NCBI GenBank assembly: GCA_023415775.1
Contig: JAEZJM010000029.1
Span: forward strand, 98,171 to 162,170
From: Bacillota bacterium
GTDB lineage: Bacteria; Bacillota; Negativicutes; Sporomusales; UBA7701
Direction: 5' to 3'
DNA length: 64,000 bases
Part shown: piece by piece, positions 50,456 to 58,876 of the stretch
Position numbering within the stretch: position 1 is the first letter of the stretch
Layout: each line of letters begins with the position of its first letter
Notes under the pieces: model-generated
What the model was told of the DNA's origin: nothing
The model's input: the letters and a program-made list of their open reading frames with translations, nothing else
Databases searched by the model: none
Position numbers and translations under genes: made by a program

Positions 50456-51640
50456 TTGGATGCTCAAGTTCGCCTGGCTACCGTCGGCAGCTCGCAGATT
50501 GTCGCTGATGAACTGCTCGACGCCGCCCACCACCTGCTTGGAAATGAGATCGGCGGCCGTGCCTATGCTATCGGCGACGTAAGCGACCACAACATCGCGG
50601 AGCTTTTCATCTGCCTGCCTACGCGGGTGGAAGAAGCGGCCAAAAAGATCCCGCGCGACAAGATCGTCTCTCTTGAGCTTATCCCTGATGCCTTTTTTTA
50701 TGTAAAGGTCGCGCTGCTACCTGCCGGCAGCCAGGTAGCCGTCTTCAACAACAATACGGCTCAGGCGGAAGCAATAGCGAAATACTGCCAGCAGCACGGC
50801 GTTACCCACGTGAACTACAGTTACCTGCCATACAGCGAACTTCCGCAGGAAGAGGTCGGCGCCAAACTGGGGACGGCGCGTTACATAATCGGCGCGGAGC
50901 GCATCGTCGGCACCGGCGGGGTCCTGCCGACGAAATACGGCGCTTACCTGCGGCCCGACGCTACCGTTATCGGCGCCACCCGCATCGCCACAACCGATTC
51001 GGTGTGCGCGCTGATGCGCTGGATAACCCTTTATAACCACAAGCGCGTGTCGAATGATGTCGCCGCCCTGACCGGCCATCTCAACAGCCAACTGCAGGAA
51101 TTCGCTGCCGCAGCAGCCGAGGTATCGCGCTCGATTACCGCCAATTCGTCCACAATCAACGATGTGGACACCCAAATGAAAGTCGAACTTGCCCGGGTCG
51201 ACGAGACCAGCCGCCAGTCCGAGGCGCTGGTAGCCTCCACCCGCAGCATCGGCGGCATCGCCGAGACGATCAAGAATGTCGCCGATCAGACCAATTTGCT
51301 GGCGCTCAACGCCGCAATCGAGGCGGCCAGGGTCGGCGAGCACGGCCGCGGCTTCGCGGTCGTCGCCCAGGAGGTGCGCAAACTGGCCGAGGAAACCCGC
51401 GGCTCGACCGATACCATCCGTAAGTCGGTTAACGAGGTGCAGTCGATGGTCGGCAAGATCACGCCGACGCTTAGCGCCCTTTCGGCGGAGATGAGCGCCA
51501 ATCAGCGGCAGATCGCCAAGATTGCCGAGACAGCCGCCGAGGAAAGCCGCGCGGTCGCCGACATCGCCAAGGCTTTGTCAGGCATCCGCGAGATCAGCGA
51601 CAAGCTGCAGGCCTCGGTGCTGAAGCTGACAGAATGCTGA
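50456..51640 (+). CDS. Soluble methyl-accepting chemotaxis-type protein
   Basis: The 394-residue protein has no membrane segment. Its N-terminal part of about 190 residues (VRLATVGSSQIVADELL..., ELFICLPTRVEEAAKKIP, VAVFNNNTAQAEAIAKYC) resembles ligand-sensing modules of the PrpR-N type. The C-terminal coiled coil has the signalling hairpin core IKNVADQTNLLALNAAIEAARVGEHGRGFAVVAQEVRKLAEET, in pieces. The start is TTG at 50456, about 10 nt after GAAGG; upstream Met codons lack sites. No che genes are nearby, so it probably feeds a distant chemotaxis pathway from the cytoplasm. Confidence 0.85.
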   Translation: MDAQVRLATVGSSQIVADELLDAAHHLLGNEIGGRAYAIGDVSDHNIAELFICLPTRVEEAAKKIPRDKIVSLELIPDAFFYVKVALLPAGSQVAVFNNNTAQAEAIAKYCQQHGVTHVNYSYLPYSELPQEEVGAKLGTARYIIGAERIVGTGGVLPTKYGAYLRPDATVIGATRIATTDSVCALMRWITLYNHKRVSNDVAALTGHLNSQLQEFAAAAAEVSRSITANSSTINDVDTQMKVELARVDETSRQSEALVASTRSIGGIAETIKNVADQTNLLALNAAIEAARVGEHGRGFAVVAQEVRKLAEETRGSTDTIRKSVNEVQSMVGKITPTLSALSAEMSANQRQIAKIAETAAEESRAVADIAKALSGIREISDKLQASVLKLTEC

Positions 51641-51654
51641 AAAAATGAATTTGG

Positions 51655-51682
51655 AAGCCACCGCCGGAAGGCGGTGGCTTTT
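51655..51682. terminator. Terminator between the chemoreceptor-like gene and nth
   Basis: AAGCCACCGCC-ggaa-GGCGGTGGCTT is followed by T4 on the plus strand. It lies between convergent genes. Confidence 0.85.
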
Positions 51683-51686
51683 CAAC

Positions 51687-52319
51687 TTACTTGAAGGCGC
51701 TGGGGCAAAGTTCTTTGAGCGGACACCCCGCGCAATCCGGGCGGCGGGCCTTGCAGATTTTACGCCCGTGCCAGATGAGCCAGTGGTGGGCGTCGCCCCA
51801 GTCGCGGCGCGGCACGACCTTCATCAGACCCTCCTCAACCTGTTCGGGCGTTTTGCCGCTCGCCAGGCCCAGCCGGTTGGCCACCCGGAATACGTGGGTG
51901 TCGACGGCGATGGCGGGTACGGCGAACAACTGGCTGAGGAGGACGTTGGCGGTCTTGCGCCCCACTCCGGGGAGGCGCGTCAGGTCCTCGAACCCGCCGG
52001 GAACCTCGCCGCCGTAGTCCTTTATCAGCATGGCGCAGGCGGCGATCAGGTTGCGCGCCTTGCCCCGAAAGAGCCCGCAGTCGCGGATAAGCTCAGCGAG
52101 GCCGTCTTCGCCGAGGGCAAGCATTTTGGCCGGGGTGTCGTAGGCGGGGAAGAGGCGGGCGGTTATGATGTTGACTCGCGTGTCGGTGCACTGGGCGGAG
52201 AGGACGACCGCGACGAGCAGCTCGAAGGGCGAGCCGTATTCGAGGGCGGTGGTGGCGCCGCCGTAGGTGGCCGCAAGGGTGGCGAGAATGCGGTCGCGCG
52301 TCGTTTTGCTGGTGCGCAA
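51687..52319 (-). CDS. nth: Endonuclease III
   Basis: DNA glycosylase/AP lyase for oxidised pyrimidines. The 210-residue protein has the helix-hairpin-helix LPGVGRKTANVLLSQLF with catalytic Lys, the VDTHVFRVANRL segment with catalytic Asp, and the 4Fe-4S motif C-x6-C-x2-C-x5-C at the C-terminus. The start is TTG at 52319, 7 nt after AGGAGG; the TAA of mocA lies just upstream, so the genes share a message. Confidence 0.95.
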   Translation of the reverse strand: MRTSKTTRDRILATLAATYGGATTALEYGSPFELLVAVVLSAQCTDTRVNIITARLFPAYDTPAKMLALGEDGLAELIRDCGLFRGKARNLIAACAMLIKDYGGEVPGGFEDLTRLPGVGRKTANVLLSQLFAVPAIAVDTHVFRVANRLGLASGKTPEQVEEGLMKVVPRRDWGDAHHWLIWHGRKICKARRPDCAGCPLKELCPSAFK

Positions 52320-52321
52320 GA

Positions 52322-52930
52322 TTAGCCTCCTGGATGTATTGTCGCGTAAAGGCGCTTTATTTCGTCGTATTCGGCAGGGGTATCGACGTCGAAAAACACC
52401 GTTTCATCGGCAACGGACACAGCTGCGACCTGATCGGGGTGAGCGGCGATGATCGCCCTGGCGCCGGCGTCGCCGGTGAGGGCCAGGAGCTGCTGCCGCC
52501 AACGCCCGATGGCGAACAGTACCGGATTGCCGCGCCGCCCGCCGGCGACCGGGGCGACGATTGACCCGCCGCCGGCGCGATAGGCGGCGGCCAGCGAATC
52601 GAGCAGCGCGGGGGTGACAAGCGGCTGGTCGGCGAGCAGGAAGATAACTGCGCCGGAATCTGGGCTCACGGCGTTCAGCCCGGTCTGCAGCGAGCTTGCC
52701 TGTCCCGACCGCCAGTGATGGTTGGGAGCCAGCCTGACCGGCAGGCCGGCGACGGCTGCCTCGACGGCTGTCCGCCTGGAACCGGTGACTACAATCACTT
52801 CATCGACGACCGACTGGCAGGCGGCGGAAGCGACGTGCCACACCAACGGCCGGCCGGCCAGCGGCAGGAGCTGTTTGGGCCGGCCCATCCGCCGGGCCGC
52901 ACCGGCGGCGAGGACGACGGCGGCGATCAC
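52322..52930 (-). CDS. MobA-like nucleotidyltransferase (MocA-type)
   Basis: About 202 residues with the nucleotide-binding AAVVLAAGAARRMGRPKQLLPLAG at the N-terminus (in pieces), FLLADQPLVTPALLDSL and the metal Asp region near GRRGNPVLF. MocA-type enzymes attach CMP to molybdopterin for xanthine-dehydrogenase-family enzymes. GTG at 52930 overlaps the stop of the MoeA-like gene and gives the usual N-terminus; ATG at 52963 or 52981 would add an odd leader. It likely serves the hydroxylase at the right edge. Confidence 0.84.
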   Translation of the reverse strand: MIAAVVLAAGAARRMGRPKQLLPLAGRPLVWHVASAACQSVVDEVIVVTGSRRTAVEAAVAGLPVRLAPNHHWRSGQASSLQTGLNAVSPDSGAVIFLLADQPLVTPALLDSLAAAYRAGGGSIVAPVAGGRRGNPVLFAIGRWRQQLLALTGDAGARAIIAAHPDQVAAVSVADETVFFDVDTPAEYDEIKRLYATIHPGG

Positions 52931-53952
52931 GCTTTGCCGAAGGGGCAGTGGGGATGGGTGCATTCCCGGCAGGACAGGCACAGGCCACCGTAGCCTAATG
53001 CTGCGATGTCGTCCTTCCGCAGACGCTCTCCGGCCAACACCCTCGGGAGAATGAGGTCGAACACGGTGGTTTTGGAGTACATGCCGCAGGCCGGCATGCC
53101 CATGACGGCGACATCGCCGAGATAGGCGAGCATGAACATGGCGCCGGGAAGGACCGGGGTGCCGTAGCTGACCACTTCTGCCCCGGTGGCGCGGATGGCG
53201 TCGGGGGTCACGTCGTCGGGGTCGACCGACATGCCGCCGGATGCGACGATAACGTCGGCCCCCTGGTCTTTAAAGGCCAGGATGGCTTCTTTGATAAGTT
53301 CCGGGTCGTCAGGCCGGAAGGCGGTGCCGAGCAGGGTCGCTCCGTACTGGGCCGTTTTGGTCGCGAATACCGGGGCGAAGCGGTCTTCGATGCGCCCGTG
53401 GAATACTTCGTTGCCGGTGATTACGGCGGCTACCTTGAGGTTGCGCATCGGCATGACGGAAACGACGTTTGCGCCGGCGGCGATTTTCTCCGCCGTTTCC
53501 ACCGTGGCCGCCTCCACGACCAGCGGCACGACCTTGACGGAGGCCAGCAGATCGCCGGCTTTGACGGGAAGGTTACTGTGGAGGGTGGAAAGCACGGCGT
53601 GTTCGACGCCGTTGATGGCCGTCACCAGCTCCCTGTTGACCTTGAGCAGGCCGTCGGCGGCGGCTCTGAGGTTGACCTTGCCTTCGGACGGCGCGGCCAG
53701 GGTGACGCCCGAACCGGCCACCGCCCGGGCGATGCGGGCGACGGCCTCGTTTTCGTGCACCTGGCCGGCGATGAGTTCGATGAGGTAGATGTGCTCTTTG
53801 CCGATATCTTTCAGATGGGGGATGTCCTCGGACCTGATGATGTGGCCTTTCTTGAAGGCCGGCCCTTTGTATTCGCCAGGCACGATTTTGGTTATATCAT
53901 GCCCAAGCACCATCCCGACCGCTTCTTCCACCCGCACTTTTTTGATGGCCAT
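52927..53952 (-). CDS. MoeA-like molybdopterin-binding protein with Cys-rich tail
   Basis: The 341-residue protein has a MoeA/MogA-type core: VAAVITGNEVFHG, DVIVASGGMSVDPDDVTPDAIRATG and LGDVAVMGMPACGMYSKTTVFDLILPRVLAGE, in pieces. The N-terminal part (VGMVLGHDITKIVPGEYKGPAFKKGH) marks the MoeA-related group found with MocA genes. The C-terminus ends CLSCRECTHPHCPFGKA, four Cys that may bind metal. It probably inserts molybdate or readies the cofactor. ATG at 53952 follows a GGGAG site. Confidence 0.85.
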   Translation of the reverse strand: MAIKKVRVEEAVGMVLGHDITKIVPGEYKGPAFKKGHIIRSEDIPHLKDIGKEHIYLIELIAGQVHENEAVARIARAVAGSGVTLAAPSEGKVNLRAAADGLLKVNRELVTAINGVEHAVLSTLHSNLPVKAGDLLASVKVVPLVVEAATVETAEKIAAGANVVSVMPMRNLKVAAVITGNEVFHGRIEDRFAPVFATKTAQYGATLLGTAFRPDDPELIKEAILAFKDQGADVIVASGGMSVDPDDVTPDAIRATGAEVVSYGTPVLPGAMFMLAYLGDVAVMGMPACGMYSKTTVFDLILPRVLAGERLRKDDIAALGYGGLCLSCRECTHPHCPFGKA

Positions 53953-53982
53953 TATTCCCACTCCCTATGCAAATGAAGTAGC

Positions 53983-54013
53983 AAAAAGGCCGTTTCGACA
54001 GAAAAACGGCCTT
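53983..54013 (-). terminator. Terminator after the UPF0210 gene
   Basis: On the minus strand AAGGCCGTTT ... AAACGGCCTT is followed by a short T-run. It sits between the UPF0210 gene and the MoeA-like gene, so the latter has its own promoter somewhere near 53955-53985. Confidence 0.75.
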
Positions 54014-54066
54014 AACTTGTCCGATGTTTAAATTATAGGATACCGCCAGGGGAAAGTAAAGGGCGG

Positions 54067-55425
54067 CTAGTTGGTCATGCTGCGCACGGGAGCGGGGATG
54101 CGGCCGCCGCGGGCGATAAAGTCGTCGGCTTTGAAGCGGTTGACGGGGATTATCGGGCTGTGGCCGAGGAGGCCGCCGAATTCCACCCGGTCGCCGACTT
54201 TCTTGCCCGGCACGGGGATGATTCGCACCGCCGTGGTTTTGTTGTTGACCATGCCTATGGCCGCTTCGTCGGCGATTATGGCGGCGATGGTGGCCGCGGA
54301 GGTGTCGCCCGGCACGGCGATCATGTCGAGGCCGACCGAGCAGACGCAGGTCATGGCTTCGAGCTTTTCGAGGGTTAGGCTGCCGCACTCGACGGCGGCG
54401 ATCATGCCGGCGTCTTCGCTGACGGGGATGAAGGCGCCGCTCAGGCCACCGACGTAGGAGGAGGCCATGATGCCGCCTTTTTTGACGGCGTCGTTCAGGA
54501 GCGCCAAGGCGGCTGTGGTGCCGGGCGCGCCGCAGCTCTCCAGGCCCATCTCTTCGAGGATGTGGGCCACGCTGTCGCCGACCGCCGGCGTGGGCGCGAG
54601 CGACAGGTCGATGATGCCGAAGGGCACGCCGAGGCGCCGCGAAGCTTCCTGAGCCACAAGTTGCCCTACGCGGGTGATTTTGAAGGCGGTGCGCTTGATC
54701 GTCTCGGCCACCGCGCCGAAGTCTTTGCCGCGCGCTTCCTCCAGCGCCCGCTTGACTACGCCGGGGCCGCTTACGCCGACGTTGACGGCTGTTTCGGCCT
54801 CGCCCACGCCGTGGAAGGCGCCGGCCATGAAGGGATTGTCTTCCGGGACGTTGGCGAAGACGACGAGCTTGGCGCAGCCGAGGGCGTCGCGGTCGCGGGT
54901 CAGTTCGGCCGTTTGTTTGATGATATGGCCCATTTCCCGCACACAGTCCATGTTGATGCCGGCCTTGGTGGAGGCCAGGTTTATTGAAGAGCACACCCGC
55001 TCGGTCGTAGCCAGCGCAGCCGGGATGGAGCTGATGAGGATGCGGTCGCCCGTGGTGTAGCCTTTTTCCACGAGGGCCGAAAAGCCGCCGATGAAGTTGA
55101 CGCCGACAGCTTTGGCGGCCGCGTCCATGGCCTCGGCCACCGGCAGGTAGCTGTCGGTGCGGCAGCTTTCGGCAGCGATGGCGATCGGCGTGACCGAGAT
55201 GCGCTTGTTGATGATGGGGATGCCATACTCGGCTTCAATGTCTTCGCCGGTCTGCACCAGGCGGTCGGCGGTCTTGGTGATTTTGTCGTAGATGTTGGCG
55301 CAGAAAACCTTGATATCGGGATGGCCGCAGTCGCGCAGGCTGATCCCGAGGGTGATCGTGCGGACGTCAAGTTTATTTTCCTCGATCATCCGGTTGGTTT
55401 CGAGGATGTCCTGAACTGATAGCAT
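54067..55425 (-). CDS. UPF0210 (PFL/DUF711) family protein
   Basis: The 452-residue protein belongs to the DUF711/UPF0210 family, related in fold to pyruvate formate-lyase. It shows TITLGISLRDCGHPD, GGFSALVEKGYTTGD, VNVGVSGPGVVKRAL and LDMIAVPGDTSAATIAAIIADE, in pieces. Its activity is not known to me, and I see no glycyl-radical RVSGY-type motif. It is always seen next to an ACT-domain UPF0237 protein, as here. ATG at 55425 follows GAAGGAGG. Confidence 0.88.
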   Translation of the reverse strand: MLSVQDILETNRMIEENKLDVRTITLGISLRDCGHPDIKVFCANIYDKITKTADRLVQTGEDIEAEYGIPIINKRISVTPIAIAAESCRTDSYLPVAEAMDAAAKAVGVNFIGGFSALVEKGYTTGDRILISSIPAALATTERVCSSINLASTKAGINMDCVREMGHIIKQTAELTRDRDALGCAKLVVFANVPEDNPFMAGAFHGVGEAETAVNVGVSGPGVVKRALEEARGKDFGAVAETIKRTAFKITRVGQLVAQEASRRLGVPFGIIDLSLAPTPAVGDSVAHILEEMGLESCGAPGTTAALALLNDAVKKGGIMASSYVGGLSGAFIPVSEDAGMIAAVECGSLTLEKLEAMTCVCSVGLDMIAVPGDTSAATIAAIIADEAAIGMVNNKTTAVRIIPVPGKKVGDRVEFGGLLGHSPIIPVNRFKADDFIARGGRIPAPVRSMTN

Positions 55426-55454
55426 AGGCTGCCTCCTTCGCCGTGAGCCGTAGA

Positions 55455-55724
55455 CTAAATACGGTGCATGGCTTTGAATATATCCTCGTGCTGCACCTTG
55501 ATTTCAAGGCCCATGGCCTGTCCCTTCTCCTTGAGGAGCTGCTGCATGTCCTTGAGGCTTATCGTCGCCCCGCTCATGTCGGCGATCATGACCATGTTGA
55601 AGAAGCCGTTGACGATGTTCTGGTTGATGTCGAGGATGTTGACGCTGTTGGCCGCCAGCGTCGTGCTGACCATGGCTACTATGCCCACTCTGTCCTGGCC
55701 GATGATGGTTATGACGACTTTCAT
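55455..55724 (-). CDS. ACT-domain protein, UPF0237
   Basis: Protein of 89 residues made of one ACT domain (VVITIIGQDRVGIVAMVSTTLA, then NILDINQNIVNGFFNMVMIADM). ACT domains bind amino acids, so it may sense one and control its UPF0210 partner 29 bp downstream. ATG at 55724 follows GGTGGAGCG. A clear promoter lies 75 bp upstream. Confidence 0.88.
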   Translation of the reverse strand: MKVVITIIGQDRVGIVAMVSTTLAANSVNILDINQNIVNGFFNMVMIADMSGATISLKDMQQLLKEKGQAMGLEIKVQHEDIFKAMHRI

Positions 55725-55755
55725 TAAACCACGCTCCACCCGCTCAAATAATAGT

Positions 55756-55783
55756 CCGCCAGGCAAAAACTTTTGTCTGGCGG
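55756..55783 (-). other. Leader hairpin upstream of UPF0237
   Basis: CCGCCAG and CTGGCGG plus CAAAA / TTTTG form a long stem in the 5' leader between promoter and start codon. No T-run follows directly, so a role in translation or stability is more likely than termination. Confidence 0.5.
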
Positions 55784-55800
55784 TTATGGTATTGACTAAT

Positions 55801-55828
55801 ATTATACCTTTTTTCGGCAAAAAACCAA
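55801..55828 (-). promoter_or_regulatory. Promoter of the UPF0237-UPF0210 unit
   Basis: TTGGTT at 55828-55823 and TATAAT at 55806-55801 are separated by 16 bp. Confidence 0.75.
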
Positions 55829-55846
55829 GGGGCTTGGCTGATATTT

Positions 55847-56641
55847 CTATTTTCTGATAAAGGAAAATTCTTGGCGCTGCATGCTGCCGATAACGACGCC
55901 GCCGACGGCAGGGTGGCCGGCCGACAATACAGCCGCCGCCAACTCTTCCGCGGGGCGCACCGCCTCGCCTTCGGCCTTGTTGACGAAGGGGACGACGCAC
56001 GCCCCCGGCGGGCAGTTGTGGAGATAGCCTTCGGGGTGGAGAAGGATTGTGACGATCATTGCCGTCGTCATTGTTTCCCCCTCGGCCACGCCGACGAGCT
56101 CGGCGGCCCGCGCCGGGCGGTGGACACAGTCGGCGGCGAGCGGCCGGCCGATGACCTCCGCGCCGATGACCGGGACGAGGAGGCGGGTGGCGGCCGGCAC
56201 AACCGGGTCGTGAGGAAGATGGCCCTTTAGCGGCAGACCGGCCGAGCCGTCCCCTTCGACGATGAAGCGGACGGACGGGAGCTCTCCCGCCAGCGCGTCC
56301 AGCCATTCCGTCGCTAGGCCGGCCAGTTTATGCGGCGCGCCGTCCGCTATCCCGCGGGCCACAGTAACAATTTCCGGGCAGGAGCGCAGTTCCTCGACCG
56401 CCCGGCGGAATTCGGCAAGGCTGCCTACCAGCACTGTCCGGTGTCCTGCTCCCTCGGGTGTGAAGAGCTTGGCGGTGGCGGCGGCGAAGGCGACAGCCCC
56501 GGACGCCTTGAGGCCGGCCACGAGGTAGTACATGAGGCTGGTCTTGCCGCCGCCGCCGATGAGGGTGACCAGACCGGGGGAAGGAAGCGAAGCGAGAAGC
56601 TCGCTCCAGACCGGGTGCAGGCCGCCGTTATTCTTCGTCAT
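55847..56641 (-). CDS. yqeC: YqeC-type selenium-cofactor maturation protein
   Basis: The 264-residue protein has a P-loop-like LIGGGGKTSLMYYLV near residue 28, AAATAKLFTP, VEGDGSAGLPLKGH and VPVIGAEVIGRPL. YqeC is known by its genomic link to selenium-dependent molybdenum hydroxylases, where it is thought to help install the labile selenium. With mocA and the XdhA-type gene nearby, a selenium-dependent hydroxylase is likely. It overlaps the cyclase gene by 14 bp and lacks its own clear ribosome site, suggesting coupling. Confidence 0.87.
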   Translation of the reverse strand: MTKNNGGLHPVWSELLASLPSPGLVTLIGGGGKTSLMYYLVAGLKASGAVAFAAATAKLFTPEGAGHRTVLVGSLAEFRRAVEELRSCPEIVTVARGIADGAPHKLAGLATEWLDALAGELPSVRFIVEGDGSAGLPLKGHLPHDPVVPAATRLLVPVIGAEVIGRPLAADCVHRPARAAELVGVAEGETMTTAMIVTILLHPEGYLHNCPPGACVVPFVNKAEGEAVRPAEELAAAVLSAGHPAVGGVVIGSMQRQEFSFIRK

Positions 56642-57413
56642 AGGCGACGATGCGGCAGATCGATGATTCGCCGCCTTCGAACCGCCAGGGGTAGCAGCCG
56701 ATTATCAGGCGCTTGCCGAGCACCTTTTCGATTTCACCGCCGACATTTTCGGCATGGATGATGTCGTAGGGGAAGAGGTCGATGTGCATGAGCTGGTAGT
56801 GGTCGGGCGGGAAGATGTCGTCGATGCCCTTGCCGTACTTTGCCCGGAAATACTGCTCGCACTCGGCCGCCTGCCGCGGGCACCATTCGCGGATTTTGGT
56901 GTTCATGGGGTGGTCGGCCGACCCGGCGTCGACGCCCAGCCATTTGAATTTCATTTTGCGGCACCACTGCGCGAATTCACGGGTCGGGCCGGGGTGCTTG
57001 ACCATGTAGCGGACCTCGTCGGCGGCCGGCTGGTCCCAGGAGTATTTGTGGTAGCCGGTGTAGATGAGGAGGATGTCGCCTTCGCGGACATCGGCCCGTT
57101 CCATGATGTCTTTGGAGGTGTAAATGCCGTAGTCTTCGGCGATGTCGCTGACGTCGACAACTACGCCGGGGCCGATGAGGTCGGTGAGGGGGATGGCGGC
57201 GATGTCCCGGCCGTGGGTGCAGAAGTGGAGCGAGCCGTCGAGGTGGGTGCCGACATGGTTGGAGGTGGTGATGACCTGGCCGTTGGCGCCGTTGGAGGTC
57301 AGGCGCTTGAAGAATTTGATCTGCAGCGGCTCGTAGGTTGGCCATGGCGGAGTGAGGTGGCTGAGCTTCTGCGTGAGGTCGTACATTTTGACTTTGTCCC
57401 AATTCTTGACCAT
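56628..57413 (-). CDS. Cyclase-family hydrolase (kynurenine formamidase-like)
   Basis: The 261-residue protein has the metal motif SNHVGTHLDGSLHF typical of the cyclase family (HxGTHxDxPxH-like, with Ser in place of Pro). It also has TGYHKYSW, GVDAGSADHP and HAENVGGEIEKVLGKR. Relatives include kynurenine formamidase, isatin hydrolase and other C-N hydrolases. Its place between allG and yqeC suggests hydrolysis of a ring or amide in purine or ureide breakdown. The substrate is inference. ATG at 57413 follows AGAGGGAAG. Confidence 0.82.
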   Translation of the reverse strand: MVKNWDKVKMYDLTQKLSHLTPPWPTYEPLQIKFFKRLTSNGANGQVITTSNHVGTHLDGSLHFCTHGRDIAAIPLTDLIGPGVVVDVSDIAEDYGIYTSKDIMERADVREGDILLIYTGYHKYSWDQPAADEVRYMVKHPGPTREFAQWCRKMKFKWLGVDAGSADHPMNTKIREWCPRQAAECEQYFRAKYGKGIDDIFPPDHYQLMHIDLFPYDIIHAENVGGEIEKVLGKRLIIGCYPWRFEGGESSICRIVAYDEE

Positions 57414-57449
57414 AAAGCTTCCCTCTCTTTTCTGTGTATTTTGACAGGT

Positions 57450-58874
57450 CTATTTTTTGCCTACGCGTTCGGCCAGCGCCAGCAGCGCTTTGTCGAAGCA
57501 TTCTCGCGGCGGGCGGACGACGCCGGCGCCGACCTGGCCGATGCCAGGCTCGCGGTGAGCCATGCCGGTGTTGATGACCGGCAGCAGCCCGGTCGCCGCC
57601 ACCCTGCGCAGGTCGATGGCGGTGGGGGTGCCGCGGAAGTTGAGGTTGGGGATGGTGTAGCCGGTGTTCTCGGCGAGCGTGATCTCGTACATCTTGGTGG
57701 TGTACTCCAGCGCGTCAGCGGGGGTGCCGCCGACGAACTGGACGATGGCCGGCGCTCCGCCCATGGCGAAACCGCCGATGCCGTAGGTTTCGGTGATGGC
57801 GCTGTCGCCGAGGTCGGGGTTGGCGTCGGCGACGGTGTAGCCCGGAAAGAACAGGCCCTGGACCATCTGGGCCGGCCCGGTGAACCAGGTGTTGCCCGGA
57901 CAGCCGCTCACCCTTATGCCGAATTCGACACCGTTGCGGCACATGGTGGTGACGACGCTGGCGCCTTCGATGCCGTGGGCCGCGTCGAGGGCGGCCTTGG
58001 CCGCCGGCATGGAGAGGTTGAGGAAAAAGTGGTCGTTGGAATGCATGAACGCCAGCACCCTGGCGACAATTCCCGCAGCCAGGCCGGCTTGGGCCAGACC
58101 GGGGGCGATGGTGCGGATGAAGAGGCTGGTGCCTGCCTTGTTGCGGTTGTGGCATTCGTCGCCCATGTGGAGGGCCTGGGCGATCATCGTCCTGAGGTCG
58201 ATGCCGCCGGTACAGGCGAGGGCGGCTTTGAGGGCGGGAGCCAGTTCGCCCTGCATCCAGCGCAGGCGGTCTATGACCTCGGCGCTGAAAGCGCCGAATC
58301 GCAGCACTTTGCCAAGCCCCTCATTTAGGGTGCAGTAGCTGCGGTTGCCGTGGGTGGCGTTCTCGATCACCCAGACGGGCATGGAGGGCGATATTATGCC
58401 TGCCATGGGGCCGACCGCGCCATGCTCGTGGCAGGGGGCGAAGGTGATCTTGCCCGAGGCGGCGAGGCGGGCGGCCTCTTCTTCGTCGGCGGCCAGCCCC
58501 TCGTAGATGAGGGCGCCGATTACCGCGCCGCGCATCGGCCCGGCCATCGCCTCCCAGGTGACCGGCGGCCCGGCGTGAAGGATGGTGGTGGGCGTCATGT
58601 CGGGGACGGCGTCCACGGCGGCGAGGGCTACGTCGGTAAGCACCGGCCGCGCGGCAAGGATGGCGGCCACGGCGGCGGCGTTGGCCGCGTCGGTTTCCGG
58701 TCGGGCCTGCAGGATGTCGAGGGCGGCGATTAGTTCGGGCCGGCCGCCGGCTGGCGGCCGCCAGTCGAGTTGAGTGACCGCGACATTCTGGGCGGCGAGA
58801 TCGTCCTTGAAGACCGGCGCCCCGATGTTTATTACGGACAGCTGCTTAGCAAACAGATCGTTTATCGGTGACAC
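57450..58874 (-). CDS. allG: DUF1116 protein, AllG-like oxamate carbamoyltransferase subunit
   Basis: The 474-residue protein matches DUF1116 (E. coli YlbE/AllG). Visible stretches are ILHAGPPVTWEAMAGPMRGAVIGAL, CHEHGAVGPMAGIISPSMPV, GDECHNRNKAGTSLF and NGVEFGIRVSGCPGNTWFTGPAQ, in pieces. In E. coli AllF (FdrA), AllG and AllH form oxamate carbamoyltransferase, which turns oxalurate into oxamate and carbamoyl phosphate. GTG at 58874 follows GGGAGG, 2 bp after the fdrA stop. No carbamate kinase gene is visible here. Confidence 0.85.
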   Translation of the reverse strand: MSPINDLFAKQLSVINIGAPVFKDDLAAQNVAVTQLDWRPPAGGRPELIAALDILQARPETDAANAAAVAAILAARPVLTDVALAAVDAVPDMTPTTILHAGPPVTWEAMAGPMRGAVIGALIYEGLAADEEEAARLAASGKITFAPCHEHGAVGPMAGIISPSMPVWVIENATHGNRSYCTLNEGLGKVLRFGAFSAEVIDRLRWMQGELAPALKAALACTGGIDLRTMIAQALHMGDECHNRNKAGTSLFIRTIAPGLAQAGLAAGIVARVLAFMHSNDHFFLNLSMPAAKAALDAAHGIEGASVVTTMCRNGVEFGIRVSGCPGNTWFTGPAQMVQGLFFPGYTVADANPDLGDSAITETYGIGGFAMGGAPAIVQFVGGTPADALEYTTKMYEITLAENTGYTIPNLNFRGTPTAIDLRRVAATGLLPVINTGMAHREPGIGQVGAGVVRPPRECFDKALLALAERVGKK

Positions 58875-58876
58875 GT

